64,000 nucleotides of DNA, taken from the NCBI GenBank assembly GCA_024036415.1, contig JAMWET010007157.1, positions 402,501 through 466,500 of the forward strand. The letters run 5' to 3'. Below the pieces are notes generated by a model. That model saw nothing but the letters and a program-made list of their open reading frames with translations. It was not told where the DNA came from and searched no databases. Positions 24,982 through 35,530 of this stretch are shown piece by piece (the first letter of the stretch is position 1; every line of letters begins with the position of its first letter). A program made the position numbers and the translations under genes. This DNA is from Prochilodus magdalenae (lineage: Eukaryota; Chordata; Actinopteri; Characiformes; Prochilodontidae).

Positions 24982-27900
24982 CAAACTCAGGCTCACTCCT
25001 GCGTTATACTCTCACTACTCAAACTGAAACTCTCTCCTGGTTTATACTCTCACTATTTAAACTCAGACTCTGTCCTGCTTTACACTCTCACTACTCAAAC
25101 TCAGACTCTCTCCTGCTTTATACTCTCACTACTCAAATTCAGACTCTCCTCTGCTTTATACTCTCAGTACTCAAATTCAGACTCTCCTCTGCTTTATACT
25201 CTCACTACTCAAACTCAAACTCCCTTCTGCTTTATACTCTCACTACTCAAACTCAGACTCTATACTCTCACTACTCAAACTCAGACTCTCTCCTGCTCTA
25301 TACTCTCACTTCTCAAACTCAGACTCTCTCCTGCTTTATACTCTCACTACTCAAACTCAGACTCTATACTCTCACTACCCAAACTCAGACTCTCCTCTGA
25401 TCTATACTCTCACTACTCAGACTCTCTCCTGCTTTATACTCTCACTACTCAAACTCAGACTCTCTCCTGCTTTATACTCTCACTACTCTAACTCAGACTC
25501 TATACTCTCACTACCCAAACTCAGACTCTCCTCTGCTCTATACTCTCACTACTCAGACTCTCTCCTGCTTTATACTGTCACTACTCAAACTCAGACTCTC
25601 TCCTGCTTTATACTCTCACTACTCAAACTCAGACTATATACTCTCACTACCCAAACTCAGACTCTCCTCTGATCTATACTCTCACTACTCAGACTCTCTC
25701 CTCATGTTTTATACTCTCACTACTCAAACTCAGACTCTCTCCTGCTCTATACTCTCACAACTCATACTCAGACTCTCTCCTTCTTTATACTCTCACTACT
25801 CAAACTCAGACTCTCTTCTGTTTTATATTCTCATTACTCAAAGTCAGGCTCTCTCTGCTCTATACTCTCACTACTCAAACTCAGACTCCCTCCTGCTTTA
25901 TACTCTCACTACTCAAACTCAAACTCTCTCCTGCTTTATACTCTCACTACTCAAATTCAGACTTACCTCTGCTTTATACTCTCACTACTCAAACTCAGAC
26001 TCCCTTCTGCTTTATACTCTCACTACTCAAACTCAGACTCTCTCCTGCTTTATACTCTCACTACTCAAACTCAGACTCTCTCCTGCTCTATACTCTCACT
26101 ACTCAAACTCAGACTCTCTCCTGCTCTATACTCTCACTACTCAAACTCAGACTCTCTCCTGCTTTATACTCTCACTACTCAAACTCAGATTCTCTCCTGC
26201 TCTATACTCTTACTATTTAAACTCAGACTCTCTTCTGCTTTATACTCTCACTACTCAAACTCAGACTCTCTCCTGCTTTATACTCTCACTACCCAAACTC
26301 AGACTCTCCTCTGCTCTATACTCTCACTACTCAAACTCAGACTCTCTCCTGCTCTATACTCTCACTACTCAAACTCAGACTCTCTCCTGCTTTATACTCT
26401 CACTACTCAAACTCAGACTCTCTCCTGCTCTATACTCTCACTACTCAAACTCAGACTCTCTCCTGCTTTATACTCTCACTACTCAAACTCAGATTCTCTC
26501 CTGCTCTATACTCTTACTATTTTAACTCAGACTCTCTTCTGCTTTATACTCTCACTACTCAAACTCAGACTCTCTCCTGCGTTATACTCTCACTACTCAA
26601 ACTCAGACTCTCTCCTGCTCTATACTCTCAGTACTCAAACTCAGACTCTCTCCTGCTCTATACTCTCAGTACTCATACTCAGACTCTCTCCTGCTTTATA
26701 CTCTCACTACTCAAACTCAGACTCTCCTCTGCTCTATACTCTCACTACTCATACTCAGACTCTCTCCTGGTTTATACTCTCACTACTCAAACTCAGACTC
26801 TCTTCTGTTTTATATTCTCACTACTCAAACTCAGACTCTCTCCTGCTTTATACTCTCACTACCCAAACTCAGACTCTCCTCTGCTCTATACTCTCACTAC
26901 TCAAACTCAGACTCTCTCCTGCTCTATACTCTCACTACTCAAACTCAGACTCTCTCCTGCTTTATACTCTCACTACTCAAACTCAGACTCTCTCCTGCTC
27001 TATACTCTTACTATTTAAACTCAGACTCTCTTCTGCTTTATACTCTCACTACTCAAACTCAGACTCTCTCCTGCTTTATACTCTCACTACCCAAACTCAG
27101 ACTCTCCTCTGCTCTATACTCTCACTACTCAAACTCAGACTCTCTCCTGCTTTATACTCTCACTACTCAAACTCAGACTCTCTACTGCTTTATACTCTCA
27201 CTACTCAAACTCAGACTCTCTCCTGCTCTATACTCTCAGTACTCAAATTCAGACTCTCCTCTGCTTTATACTCTCAGTACTCAAATTCAGACTCTCCTCT
27301 GCTTTATACTCTCACTACTCAAACTCAGACTCCCTTCTGCTTTATACTCTCACTACTCAAACTCAGACTCTCTCCTGCTCTATACTCTCACTACTCAAAC
27401 TCAGACTCTCTCCTGCTTTATACTCTCACTACTCAAACTCAGACTCCCTTCTGCTTTATACTCTCACTACTCAAACTCAGACTCTCTCCTGCTCTATACT
27501 CTTACTATTTAAGCTCAGACTCTCTTCTGCTTTATACTCTCACTACTCAAACTCAGACTCTCTCCTGCTTTATACTCTCACTACCCAAACTCAGACTCTC
27601 CTCTGCTCTATACTCTCACTACTCAAACTCAGACTCTCTCCTGCTTTATACTCTCACTACTCAAACTCAGACTCTCTCCTGCTCTATACTCTCAGTACTC
27701 ATACTCAGACTCTCTCCTGCTCTATTCTCTCACTACTCATACTCAGACTCTCTCCTGCTTTATACTCTCACTACTCAAACTCAGACTCTCCTCTGCTCTA
27801 TACTCTCACTACTCATACTCAGACTCTCTCCTGCTTTATACTCTCACTACTCAAACTCAGACTCTCTCCTGTTTTATATTCTCACTACTCAAAGTCAGAC

Positions 27901-29520
27901 TCTCTCCTGCTCTATACTCTCACTTCTCAAACTCAGACTCCCTCCTGCTTTATACTCTCAGTACTCAAATTCAGACTCTCCTCTGCTTTATACTCTCAGT
28001 ACTCAAATTCAGACTCTCCTCTGCTTTATACTCTCACTACTCATACTCAGACTCTCTCCTGCTTTATACTCTCACTACTCAAACTCAGACTCTCTTCTGT
28101 TTTAAATTCTCACTACTCAAAGTCAGACTCTCGCCTGCTCTATACTCTCAGTACTCAAATTCAGACTCTCCTCTGCTTTATACTCTCAGTACTCAAATTC
28201 AGACTCTCCTCTGCTTTATACTCTCACTACTCAAACTCAGACTCCCTTCTGCTTTATACTCTCACTACTCAAACTCAGACTCTCTCCTGCTCTATACTCT
28301 CACTACTGAAACTCAGACTCTCTCCTGCTTTATACTCTCACTACTCAAACTCAGACTCCCTTCTGCTTTATACTCTCACTACTCAAACTCAGACTCTCTC
28401 CTGCTCTATACTCTTACTATTTAAGCTCAGACTCTCTTCTGCTTTATACTCTCACTACTCAAACTCAGACTCTCTCCTGCTACTCAATACTCAGACTTAC
28501 TATTTATACTCTCAGACTCTCTCAGACTCTCTCCTGCTCTATACTCTCACTTCTCAAACTCAGACTCTCTCCTGCTTTATACTCTCACTACCCAAACTCA
28601 GACTCTCCTCTGCTCTATACTCTCACTACTCAAACTCAGACTCTCTCCTGCTTTATACTCTCACTACTCAAACTCAGACTCTCTCCTGCTCTATACTCTC
28701 AGTACTCATACTCAGACTCTCTCCTGCTCTATTCTCTCACTACTCATACTCAGACTCTCTCCTGCTTTATACTCTCACTACTCAAACTCAGACTCTCCTC
28801 TGCTCTATACTCTCACTACTCATACTCAGACTCTCTCCTGCTTTATACTCTCACTACTCAAACTCAGACTCTCTCCTGTTTTATATTCTCACTACTCAAA
28901 GTCAGACTCTCTCCTGCTCTATACTCTCACTTCTCAAACTCAGACTCCCTCCTGCTTTATACTCTCAGTACTCAAATTCAGACTCTCCTCTGCTTTATAC
29001 TCTCAGTACTCAAATTCAGACTCTCCTCTGCTTTATACTCTCACTACTCAAACTCAGACTCCCTTCTGCTTTATACTCTCACTACTCAAACTCAGACTCT
29101 CTCCTGCTTTATACTCTCACTACCCAAACTCAGACTCTCCTCTGCTCTATACTCTCACTACTCAAACTCAGACTCTATACTCTCACTACTCAAACTCAGA
29201 CTCTCTCCTGCTCTTTACTCTCACTACTCAAACTCAGACTCTCTCCTGCTTTATACTCTCACTACTCAAACTCAGACTCTCTCCTGCTCTATACTCTTAC
29301 TATTTAAACTCAGACTTTCTTCTGCTTTATACTCTCACTACTCAAACTCAGACTCTCTCCTGCTTTATACTCCCACTACCCAACCTCAGACTCTCCTCTG
29401 CTCTATACTCTCACTACTGAAACTCAGATTCTCTCCTGCCTTATACTCTCAGTACTCATACTCAGACTCTCTCCTGCTCTATACTCTCACTACTCAAACT
29501 CAGACTCTCTCCTGCTTTAT
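24982..29520. repeat. Giant 38-bp minisatellite, about 119 units
   Basis: The unit is TACTCTCACTACTCAAACTC followed by AGACTCTCTCCTGCTTTA, repeated for 4.5 kb with few indels. Recurrent unit variants are recognisable: CTACCCAAAC with CTCCTCTGCTC, CAGTACTCAAATTC, ACTCATACTC, TTACTATTTAA and ATTCTCACTACTCAAAG. The TTACTATTTAA variant recurs at intervals that are whole multiples of 38 (304, 494, 494 and 912 bp), so multi-unit blocks were copied. One irregular patch lies at 28478-28540. The plus strand has about 14 C and 2 G per unit, a strong skew. No forward-frame stop exists in the unit, and because 38 is not a multiple of three all three frames are open. The resulting 38-residue repeat frames (up to 273 codons) are not evidence of protein. 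Confidence 0.97.
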
Positions 29521-30254
29521 AAAGTAGTTACTACGTCCCACAGCCTGAATAACTAGAATATACTAGTTTACTACTATATTGATGGGAAACACAAAATATC
29601 AAATATACTTAAGAAGTCAGCAAGTACATTTGGCTATATTTTGTATCATTTTCTATGTGTAGCTGGGGTTTGGTTTTATAACATTGAGCGAGGACCAAGA
29701 AGCAGGAAGCAAGAGAGAAATGGAGACAAGCACAGAGAACAAGAGATACAAAGTACTAACTGTGTTATGTCACTTTTAGGAGTCTATGTATGTACATGTA
29801 CTGAACTGGAGTGATACATTTTAAATTAAGTGAAACCTAAAATGCTATTAATCCCTTATCATAAATTGAGCCTAGTTCCTAAGCAGCCTTAATGGAGTTG
29901 AGGCCATGGTGGAGTAAAGTTTAATTTTGCACAGTGTCAGATCAAACTTGTTAATAACTATTATGTACATGAGCAATATATGCTTTTCATAGAAAAATAT
30001 GTCAGTTCATCTTAAAATTACTTAATGTGATTACAAGCAATTGAGCTACTTTTAACTCAACAACTAGATTAGAAATTGACCAAAATAATGGTTCATTGAA
30101 AAAGTATATTTACAGGATGGGTTATTGGTAATTAACATGAATTTACTCATTAGCACATGAAGTGATTGTATTTATGTTGAACTAATGAACCATAAGTAGT
30201 TGTTAGATGGGGTTGCTGAACTGTTTTGACAGTTATGTGATGAAAGTCGATGTT
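29521..30254. other. Spacer between the two minisatellite blocks
   Basis: Unique-looking AT-rich DNA without a gene or clear repeat. The array stops abruptly at 29520 in the middle of a TTTATA context. Confidence 0.5.
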
Positions 30255-30720
30255 CACTAATTGGTGATGACATTATGAATTAAACCACAGTAGAGTGTAA
30301 TGTACCTTTTTCAGCAAGGTAGCCCTGCTAGCCTTGTATGCACCCCAGGCAGCCTTGCCAGGATGCTTGCTCGTATGCTTGTCCAAAGGGCCAGAGAAAT
30401 GTAGAGTCTTTGGGAAACTGAAGATAATGACATTCAGCATCTGATCTTTGAAGAGCTGTAGATCTGCACAGGTCAGTAGAGCATGATGTAGCCCTTCCAA
30501 CCAGCTATGGATCGCTAGCCTTTAAGAAACCAGAGATAATGACATTCAATACCTGATCTTTGAAGGACTGTAGATCAGCAGAGAGATCATAGAATGAGCT
30601 AAACTCAACAGGTCAGTAGAGCATGATGCAGCCAGTCATGGATCACTAGTCTTCAGGAAACCAGAGACACGGAACCTGAAATCACACTCCTCACCTGATG
30701 TCTTCTCTGGTGTGCAACTG
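30255..30720 (+). repeat. Unclassified dispersed repeat, copy 2, with internal duplication
   Basis: Homologous to 20050-20450 in the same orientation. Within this copy the segment from GATAATGACATTCA to GTAGAGCATGATG occurs twice, at about 30422-30492 and 30535-30632, so part of it was duplicated after insertion or is a tandem feature of the family. It ends just before the second 38-bp minisatellite block. The 75-codon minus-strand frame inside it is probably not a gene. Confidence 0.6.
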
Positions 30721-30732
30721 CAAAAAAAATGC

Positions 30733-31056
30733 ATTTATACTCTCACTACTCAAACTCAGATTCTCTCCTGCTTTATACTCTCACTACTCAAACTCAGACT
30801 CTCTCCTGCTTTATACTCTCACTGCTCAAACTCAGACTCTCTCCTGCTTTATACTCTCACTGCTCAAACTCAGACTCTCTCCTGCTTTATACTCTCACTA
30901 CTCAAACTCAGACTCTCTCCTGCTTTATACTCTCACTGCTCAAACTCAGACTCTCTCCTGCTTTATACTCTCACTGCTCAAACTCAGACTCTCTCCTGTT
31001 TTATACTCTTACTATTCAAACTCAGATTCTAGCCTTCTTTATACTCTCACTGCTTA
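30733..31056. repeat. Second block of the 38-bp minisatellite, about 8.5 units
   Basis: Same unit as the main array. Several units carry ACTGCTCAAAC in place of ACTACTCAAAC, a variant I did not see in the large block, so this block has evolved separately. The last units decay into TTACTATTCAAA and AGCCTTCTTTAT forms before the repeat fades out. The 106- to 184-codon frames across it are repeat artefacts. Confidence 0.95.
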
Positions 31057-33223
31057 GTATTCTCACTATATATAAATCTTTTTATAATATAGCTTTTAAT
31101 ATTTTTGAACCACTCCTTGTTGCAAATAAAAAAAATAAATGGTCAGAAAATGCCAGGCTAATGCAGACAGATTGCTATAAACGTTATATATTAGCAAAGG
31201 CGATTCAAGATCAAATTACGACCTTAACAAGCTACAGGATTTGTGGCTCTTGTAAAATTACTGCTGCAGAGGATATTGATTAGCTGGATCAGGTTAATTT
31301 GGAATTAAACTCTGCAGAAGAGTAGGAAGGTCTGCTTTCAGAAGTGATCAGTGGTCTAGGCCATGCCATCAACACTACATTCATACACTATGAATATGTC
31401 TTGGGGTGTGTAAATCTCTTTGTCGTGTGAACTAATTAGATTTTGCGGCCCTTACCCTCTGACAGTCTACTTTTCCAATTCCTGCTTTCACAGGAGGCTG
31501 TGAATACTGGCTGTTATATTAGAACCAGCAGAAACCTGAAAAGATCCTGCACTTGCTGGAGGTACAATAGATAAGGTGAACTTCCTGTTGGTAAGGCAGA
31601 CAAGATACAGATCGGTAATGAGCTGCACCTCTTCACACCAAGGCCATGTGTAGCCGTCAGGGCGAAATGCTTCAATTGGATTTACTTTTCTTTACCTGCT
31701 GGAATTTGTGGATGTAGGCGTTTAGATGTTGTCTGGTACACACAGAGCTAATCAGGTTCCACCAATGAATTCATTCTTTCCAAGGTTGGACCCGCTTTGA
31801 AGAACACTGACACAAATTTTATCAGTAGTGAAAAAGAACTTATAAACAATATTACAAATAAAATTTTGCACTACAGCATGCTAACATAATGCAGCACATT
31901 ACCGTGGCATTTTATACTGAATACTAACGTTATGTAGTGACTCAAAATAAAGTAGCAACAATACAGTTTGAGTCTATTTGAATCTCTCATAGACCACTGA
32001 AGGTTTGACATCATTCTGTAGTCGGCGCCATCCTCTTATGCTCATTTAGGGAACTCCATGTCTATGAGAACACTTCATGGATGTTTTGAAGATGTTTCAA
32101 AGCTGTTGCATTGTTGTTTCTCTAGTATCACTGGGTCCTCTGAATTACAAGGTCATTAAAGAGTCCAAGTATTGTTTTATGCAAGCTAGTGCTACTGCAC
32201 ATCATTATATTAGAATTCTCCTTAAAGCAATCTGCAAACCTGTATACTTGACTTGTGTGGTAACCCTGCAAACTGATCTGACCAGATCTGACATGTTTGT
32301 GTTATTCACCCTTTTTAATATATATCTGGTCATCCCTGAAAAAGGTAGCAAACCACAAAGTGATAGGGGCACCATAGCCTGTGTTTTACTGCATTCTAAA
32401 ATTTTATTGTGTTTTGAATGTTAATTTAGCCAAGCTGAATTAGACAATCAAAACACCCTTTTTATTCTATTAGTGCTGGACACCGTTTCTGATGAAGACA
32501 TTATTCTGGTAAGGTTAGCTTCTTATTTCCCATTTCACCATAAAAATGGGGCAGTAGTTGCATTCTGGGGCTTGAGGTGTTATAATAACTGCTGCACTAT
32601 TTAAGGTGGAACTAGAAAATTTAAACCAGAAGCCAGCGAATATGAATCATTCCGTTCTATTCTTTGTGAATGGTTACATTAAACTTGAAAGTTCTGGTCC
32701 GTTGTGATTCATATCAAACATATCTGAAGAAGCTGATTTGGTCAAAAACTACATCCTGGCTTGAGGTCTGTGTGTCAGCCTACAGTCGGAAAATAAAAAA
32801 AAAACAACGCATTAAATTGTATAACAGCAATGTGGCATAGGTTGCGTGTTTTCTGTGTCATAGGCTTTTAACGGTTGATCAAGTCAGAAGAGACAGAGAG
32901 AGAGACAGAGAACGTTAAAGTGTTTTGAACACTGGGACTGTGCCATCGGCATTATATGGTTGATTCAGCAGGCCACTTGCCCTCGGTGATGTAGCCTGGG
33001 GGAGGCAGTAGGCTGGCTTTGTGTTCTATTATATGGACAGCTACACCAGTATCATAGCTACAGACCAGAGCTCCTGTCAGATAGCATAAAACAAAATAAA
33101 TAGACAAATAAATTAAATGGGTGTCTAGCCTTTATCTTTCTCCACTATTCACAGGCTGGATTTATGATCATTAGATGTGAAAAGGTGGAACAATAGCGCT
33201 AAACTTTAAATCTTGTCCTGATG
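31057..33223. other. Unassigned non-coding DNA
   Basis: No gene recognised; the 115-codon frame at 32077-32424 has no known domain. A GCTGCACTATTTAAGGTGGAAC segment at 32590-32611 matches motifs at 19543-19647 (inverted) and 51267-51290, suggesting a small dispersed element. A purine-rich AGAGAGAGA run lies near 32890-32910. Confidence 0.4.
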
Positions 33224-33259
33224 TCTCCTTCTCTCTCTCTCTGTCTCTCTCTCTCTCTT
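33224..33259. repeat. (CT)n microsatellite
   Basis: A pyrimidine run of CT dinucleotides with two short interruptions. Confidence 0.9.
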
Positions 33260-33837
33260 GCTGTGTAGCTCTTGTGAGCACAAGCTTCACAGACCATAAA
33301 ATCAGCGATTTTATTGCTAGGCAACTAGCATTTGCAGAAAGCGAAAGAGAGAGCCCACACTAAGTCTGTGCGTGTGTTCTCTGTGTGAGAGAGAAAGGAG
33401 GCATGAGGGTCGTCTGACATATATCACATTCCTATTTCAGCCCCTTCCAACCCTGAAGTGCTGTTTGTGGACTAACTGGTCAAATCCTGTCCTTCATAAC
33501 TACATTATTTACTTTAGTACATGTATTTATTAATGTCATTCATTTCCATAAAGGCTAGTAGTTGCTGAACGCTAAGCTTTAAAATGAATAACTGAGGAAT
33601 AAAAAATATAGTGTAATGCGTTGAGCTATGCAGGAAGCGTTGCATATAGGAAGGGCTGAGTGCAGTTTGCGATAGTGGCTAAATCCTGATTTCACTATTA
33701 ATTGTTTTTTTTTTTTTTACAAAAAGAATGAAGAAAAAAAGAACATTAGATATGTATTACTAGATGCAACAAATTAATGAGGCATGCTTACACCGTAAAG
33801 GCTCTGGGACTGAACCGTCAAGGGGTGCAGTGTGTGC
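33260..33837. other. Unassigned non-coding DNA
   Basis: No gene. A 13- to 14-base poly-T run ends near 33719. Confidence 0.45.
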
Positions 33838-33956
33838 AGGAATTAATTCCAGTCCTTCTCAATGCCACCTGATTTCCTAATTACATTCGCTGTTTTAGGA
33901 AAAGGGAACTCATTAGTGAAATCAGATGGTGTAGTGCAGAGTTGGAATAAATTCCT
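33838..33956. repeat. 119-bp near-palindromic element
   Basis: The left half, starting AGGAATTAATTCCA, and the reverse complement of the right half, starting AGGAATTTATTCCA, match over nearly their whole length, including CACCTGATTTC against CATCTGATTTC. The two arms meet with almost no spacer, so the single strand could fold into one long hairpin. This form is typical of small foldback or MITE-type elements in fish. No coding frame or transposase is present. Confidence 0.65.
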
Positions 33957-34689
33957 TTAGACAATGAAGGCCAGCATGAACTAGGAGGATCCCTCACTTA
34001 ATGGTTCACATAGTAAATGTATTAGCTCAACACACCTCTCCGGAAGCTAGAAACAGCTTTGTGGATAGAGGTTACACTTTTAAAAGAGCTCTTTGCATGG
34101 TTTTTCACTTTCTTGAAAACAGCTGTGCGCATAGATTACATACTTAATAGAGCTCATGACGCTAATACACAGTACTCAGTACACATGACATACCATGTAA
34201 CTGACATACCATGAACCTCGAAATCTATTTACCTTTCATCAAACACAAATCCTGGATTTGCAAAAGGGGTCATAAAACAGGCAGATTTAAATCATACCAT
34301 ACTAAATGTGACATTTTCATTAATGTCATGTAGAGAAGTCTGTGAAGGCTGTGAAGGGGATGTCAGCACCTTTCATGTCCTTTCCATAGCTTGTAAAGGG
34401 AATGTAACCTACTAGCAAGCTACAAGTAACTAGCACAGCTAACTAAATATATAAGGACAGAGCTTATTTACACAGAGGGTAATTTTGTTTTGTTTATTTC
34501 AACATCTGGTTACGTGTTTGATACAACTCTCTTGATGATGGCTATCATCTCTGTGGCCTGTGTGCTTAAGGTGGAATAAGCATTACATTCTGAATTCTCC
34601 ATCAAACGATAATAGGGAATGAGTTTAAGTGTTCTGAACGATCAAAGCTACTAATTATATCATATACCCTCATCATCAAAGTTCCACCC
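33957..34689. other. Unassigned non-coding DNA
   Basis: No gene or clear repeat apart from a tandem GTTCCACCCA duplication at 34680-34700. Confidence 0.4.
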
Positions 34690-35530
34690 AGTTCCACCCA
34701 GAAGAAATCCACTGACAGGTGTGAAACTTGGTGGGTAGATTTGACATTGTGAGACAAGCAAATGATTTAAGACGGGCCTTGTTTCTGTACCTGACTGTCC
34801 CAACAGCCACAACTGCAGACATTCTGCAAGCAATGATACCCTCTATGAGTCATCCTGTTAGTGCCAGTACCATCAGCAGATGACTGCACGATGCATGACT
34901 ACATGCACGCAGACTGTTAAGTCAACTGCGCTTAACACCACGTCAATGTTGCCAAAGGCCGCAATGATGTTGTACCAGGCTGTCACGGAGTGACTCAGAA
35001 TGGCAGTGGGTCATCTTCAGTAATGAGTCCCACTTTTGTATTGGTGGAGATGACCAATGAAGCCATATGTGGAGAACCATGGTCAGCCCCAAGATGAACA
35101 CGCCCAGAACTCCTGGTGTTACTCCAACCCTGGCCCTACCTCAAAATCTGCAGAAACTGTGTGAGAATATTCAAGCTAAATGGTTGGTGTGGCTCATCGG
35201 TTAACACCACTACCCACCAGAGAACTACCACCCCATGTGAGAGACAGGAGTTCAAATCCCAGTCTAGGTAGCAAATGCTGAGCTACACCAATAAGAGTCT
35301 TTGTGCAAGACTCTTAAAACTGCCCTGGCCTACCTGTAAAACTAATAACTTTGTAAGTCACTAAGAGTGTTAGCTGTAAATGGATGGATTATCATAGGAT
35401 ACCACTGAGAATCTTTACAGCTCTATGCTGAGACCTCTGGCAAGTTGAATTAGCAAACATGGTGGCCTAATGCCATACTGTGAGGCAATACTTCTGTATG
35501 TGTAGCTCAATAAATATTGTCCATATCAGT
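34690..35530 (+). mobile_element. Tc1-like transposon remnant split by a SINE
   Basis: The catalytic domain is readable near 34997-35045 as WQWVIFSNESHFCIGG. In active Tc1-like enzymes the residue after FS is the second catalytic aspartate; here the codon at 35022-35024 gives Asn, so the active site is lost. Upstream sequence (34790-34980) has remains of the DNA-binding domain. Downstream, after a SINE at 35183-35381, the C-terminus resumes at about 35405 (NLYSSMLRPLA, then KHGGLMPY), matching the G-G-x-T-x-Y ending of the family. Frameshifts and stops show it is dead. The SINE must have entered after the transposon was in place. Confidence 0.85.
35183..35381 (+). mobile_element. tRNA-derived SINE with LINE-type tail, copy 1
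   Basis: The head begins GTTGGTGTGGCTCATCGGTT, a degenerate tRNA-type A box, and a B box (GAGTTCAAATCCCAG) lies about 60 bp downstream, at 35240-35254, as in a tRNA gene promoter for RNA polymerase III. The body includes GCTACACCAATAAGAGTC. The tail GTAAGTCACTAAGAGTGTTAGCTGTAAATG corresponds to a decayed form of the tail of the LINE at 4530-4580. It sits inside a Tc1-like transposon. TAAATGG occurs at both edges (35177-35183 and 35377-35383) and may be a target duplication, although the tail itself ends in similar sequence. Confidence 0.85.

Noticed and set aside
24865..26525. Long open frames of 173-273 codons encoding a 38-residue repeat rich in Leu, Ser, Thr and Tyr
   Set aside because: They arise from a 38-bp tandem repeat with no stop codon in any forward frame. 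The same DNA is open in all three frames, and unit indels shift the frame freely, so there is no selection for protein.
24982..29520. A CRISPR array
   Set aside because: The units are tandem and contiguous with no unique spacers, and the sequence is clearly from an animal genome.
30698..31283. Open frames of 106-184 codons near 31 kb
   Set aside because: These are the same minisatellite artefact, in the second block.
35183..35255. A functional tRNA gene
   Set aside because: The A and B boxes belong to a SINE head; the arms do not form a good cloverleaf and a SINE body follows.
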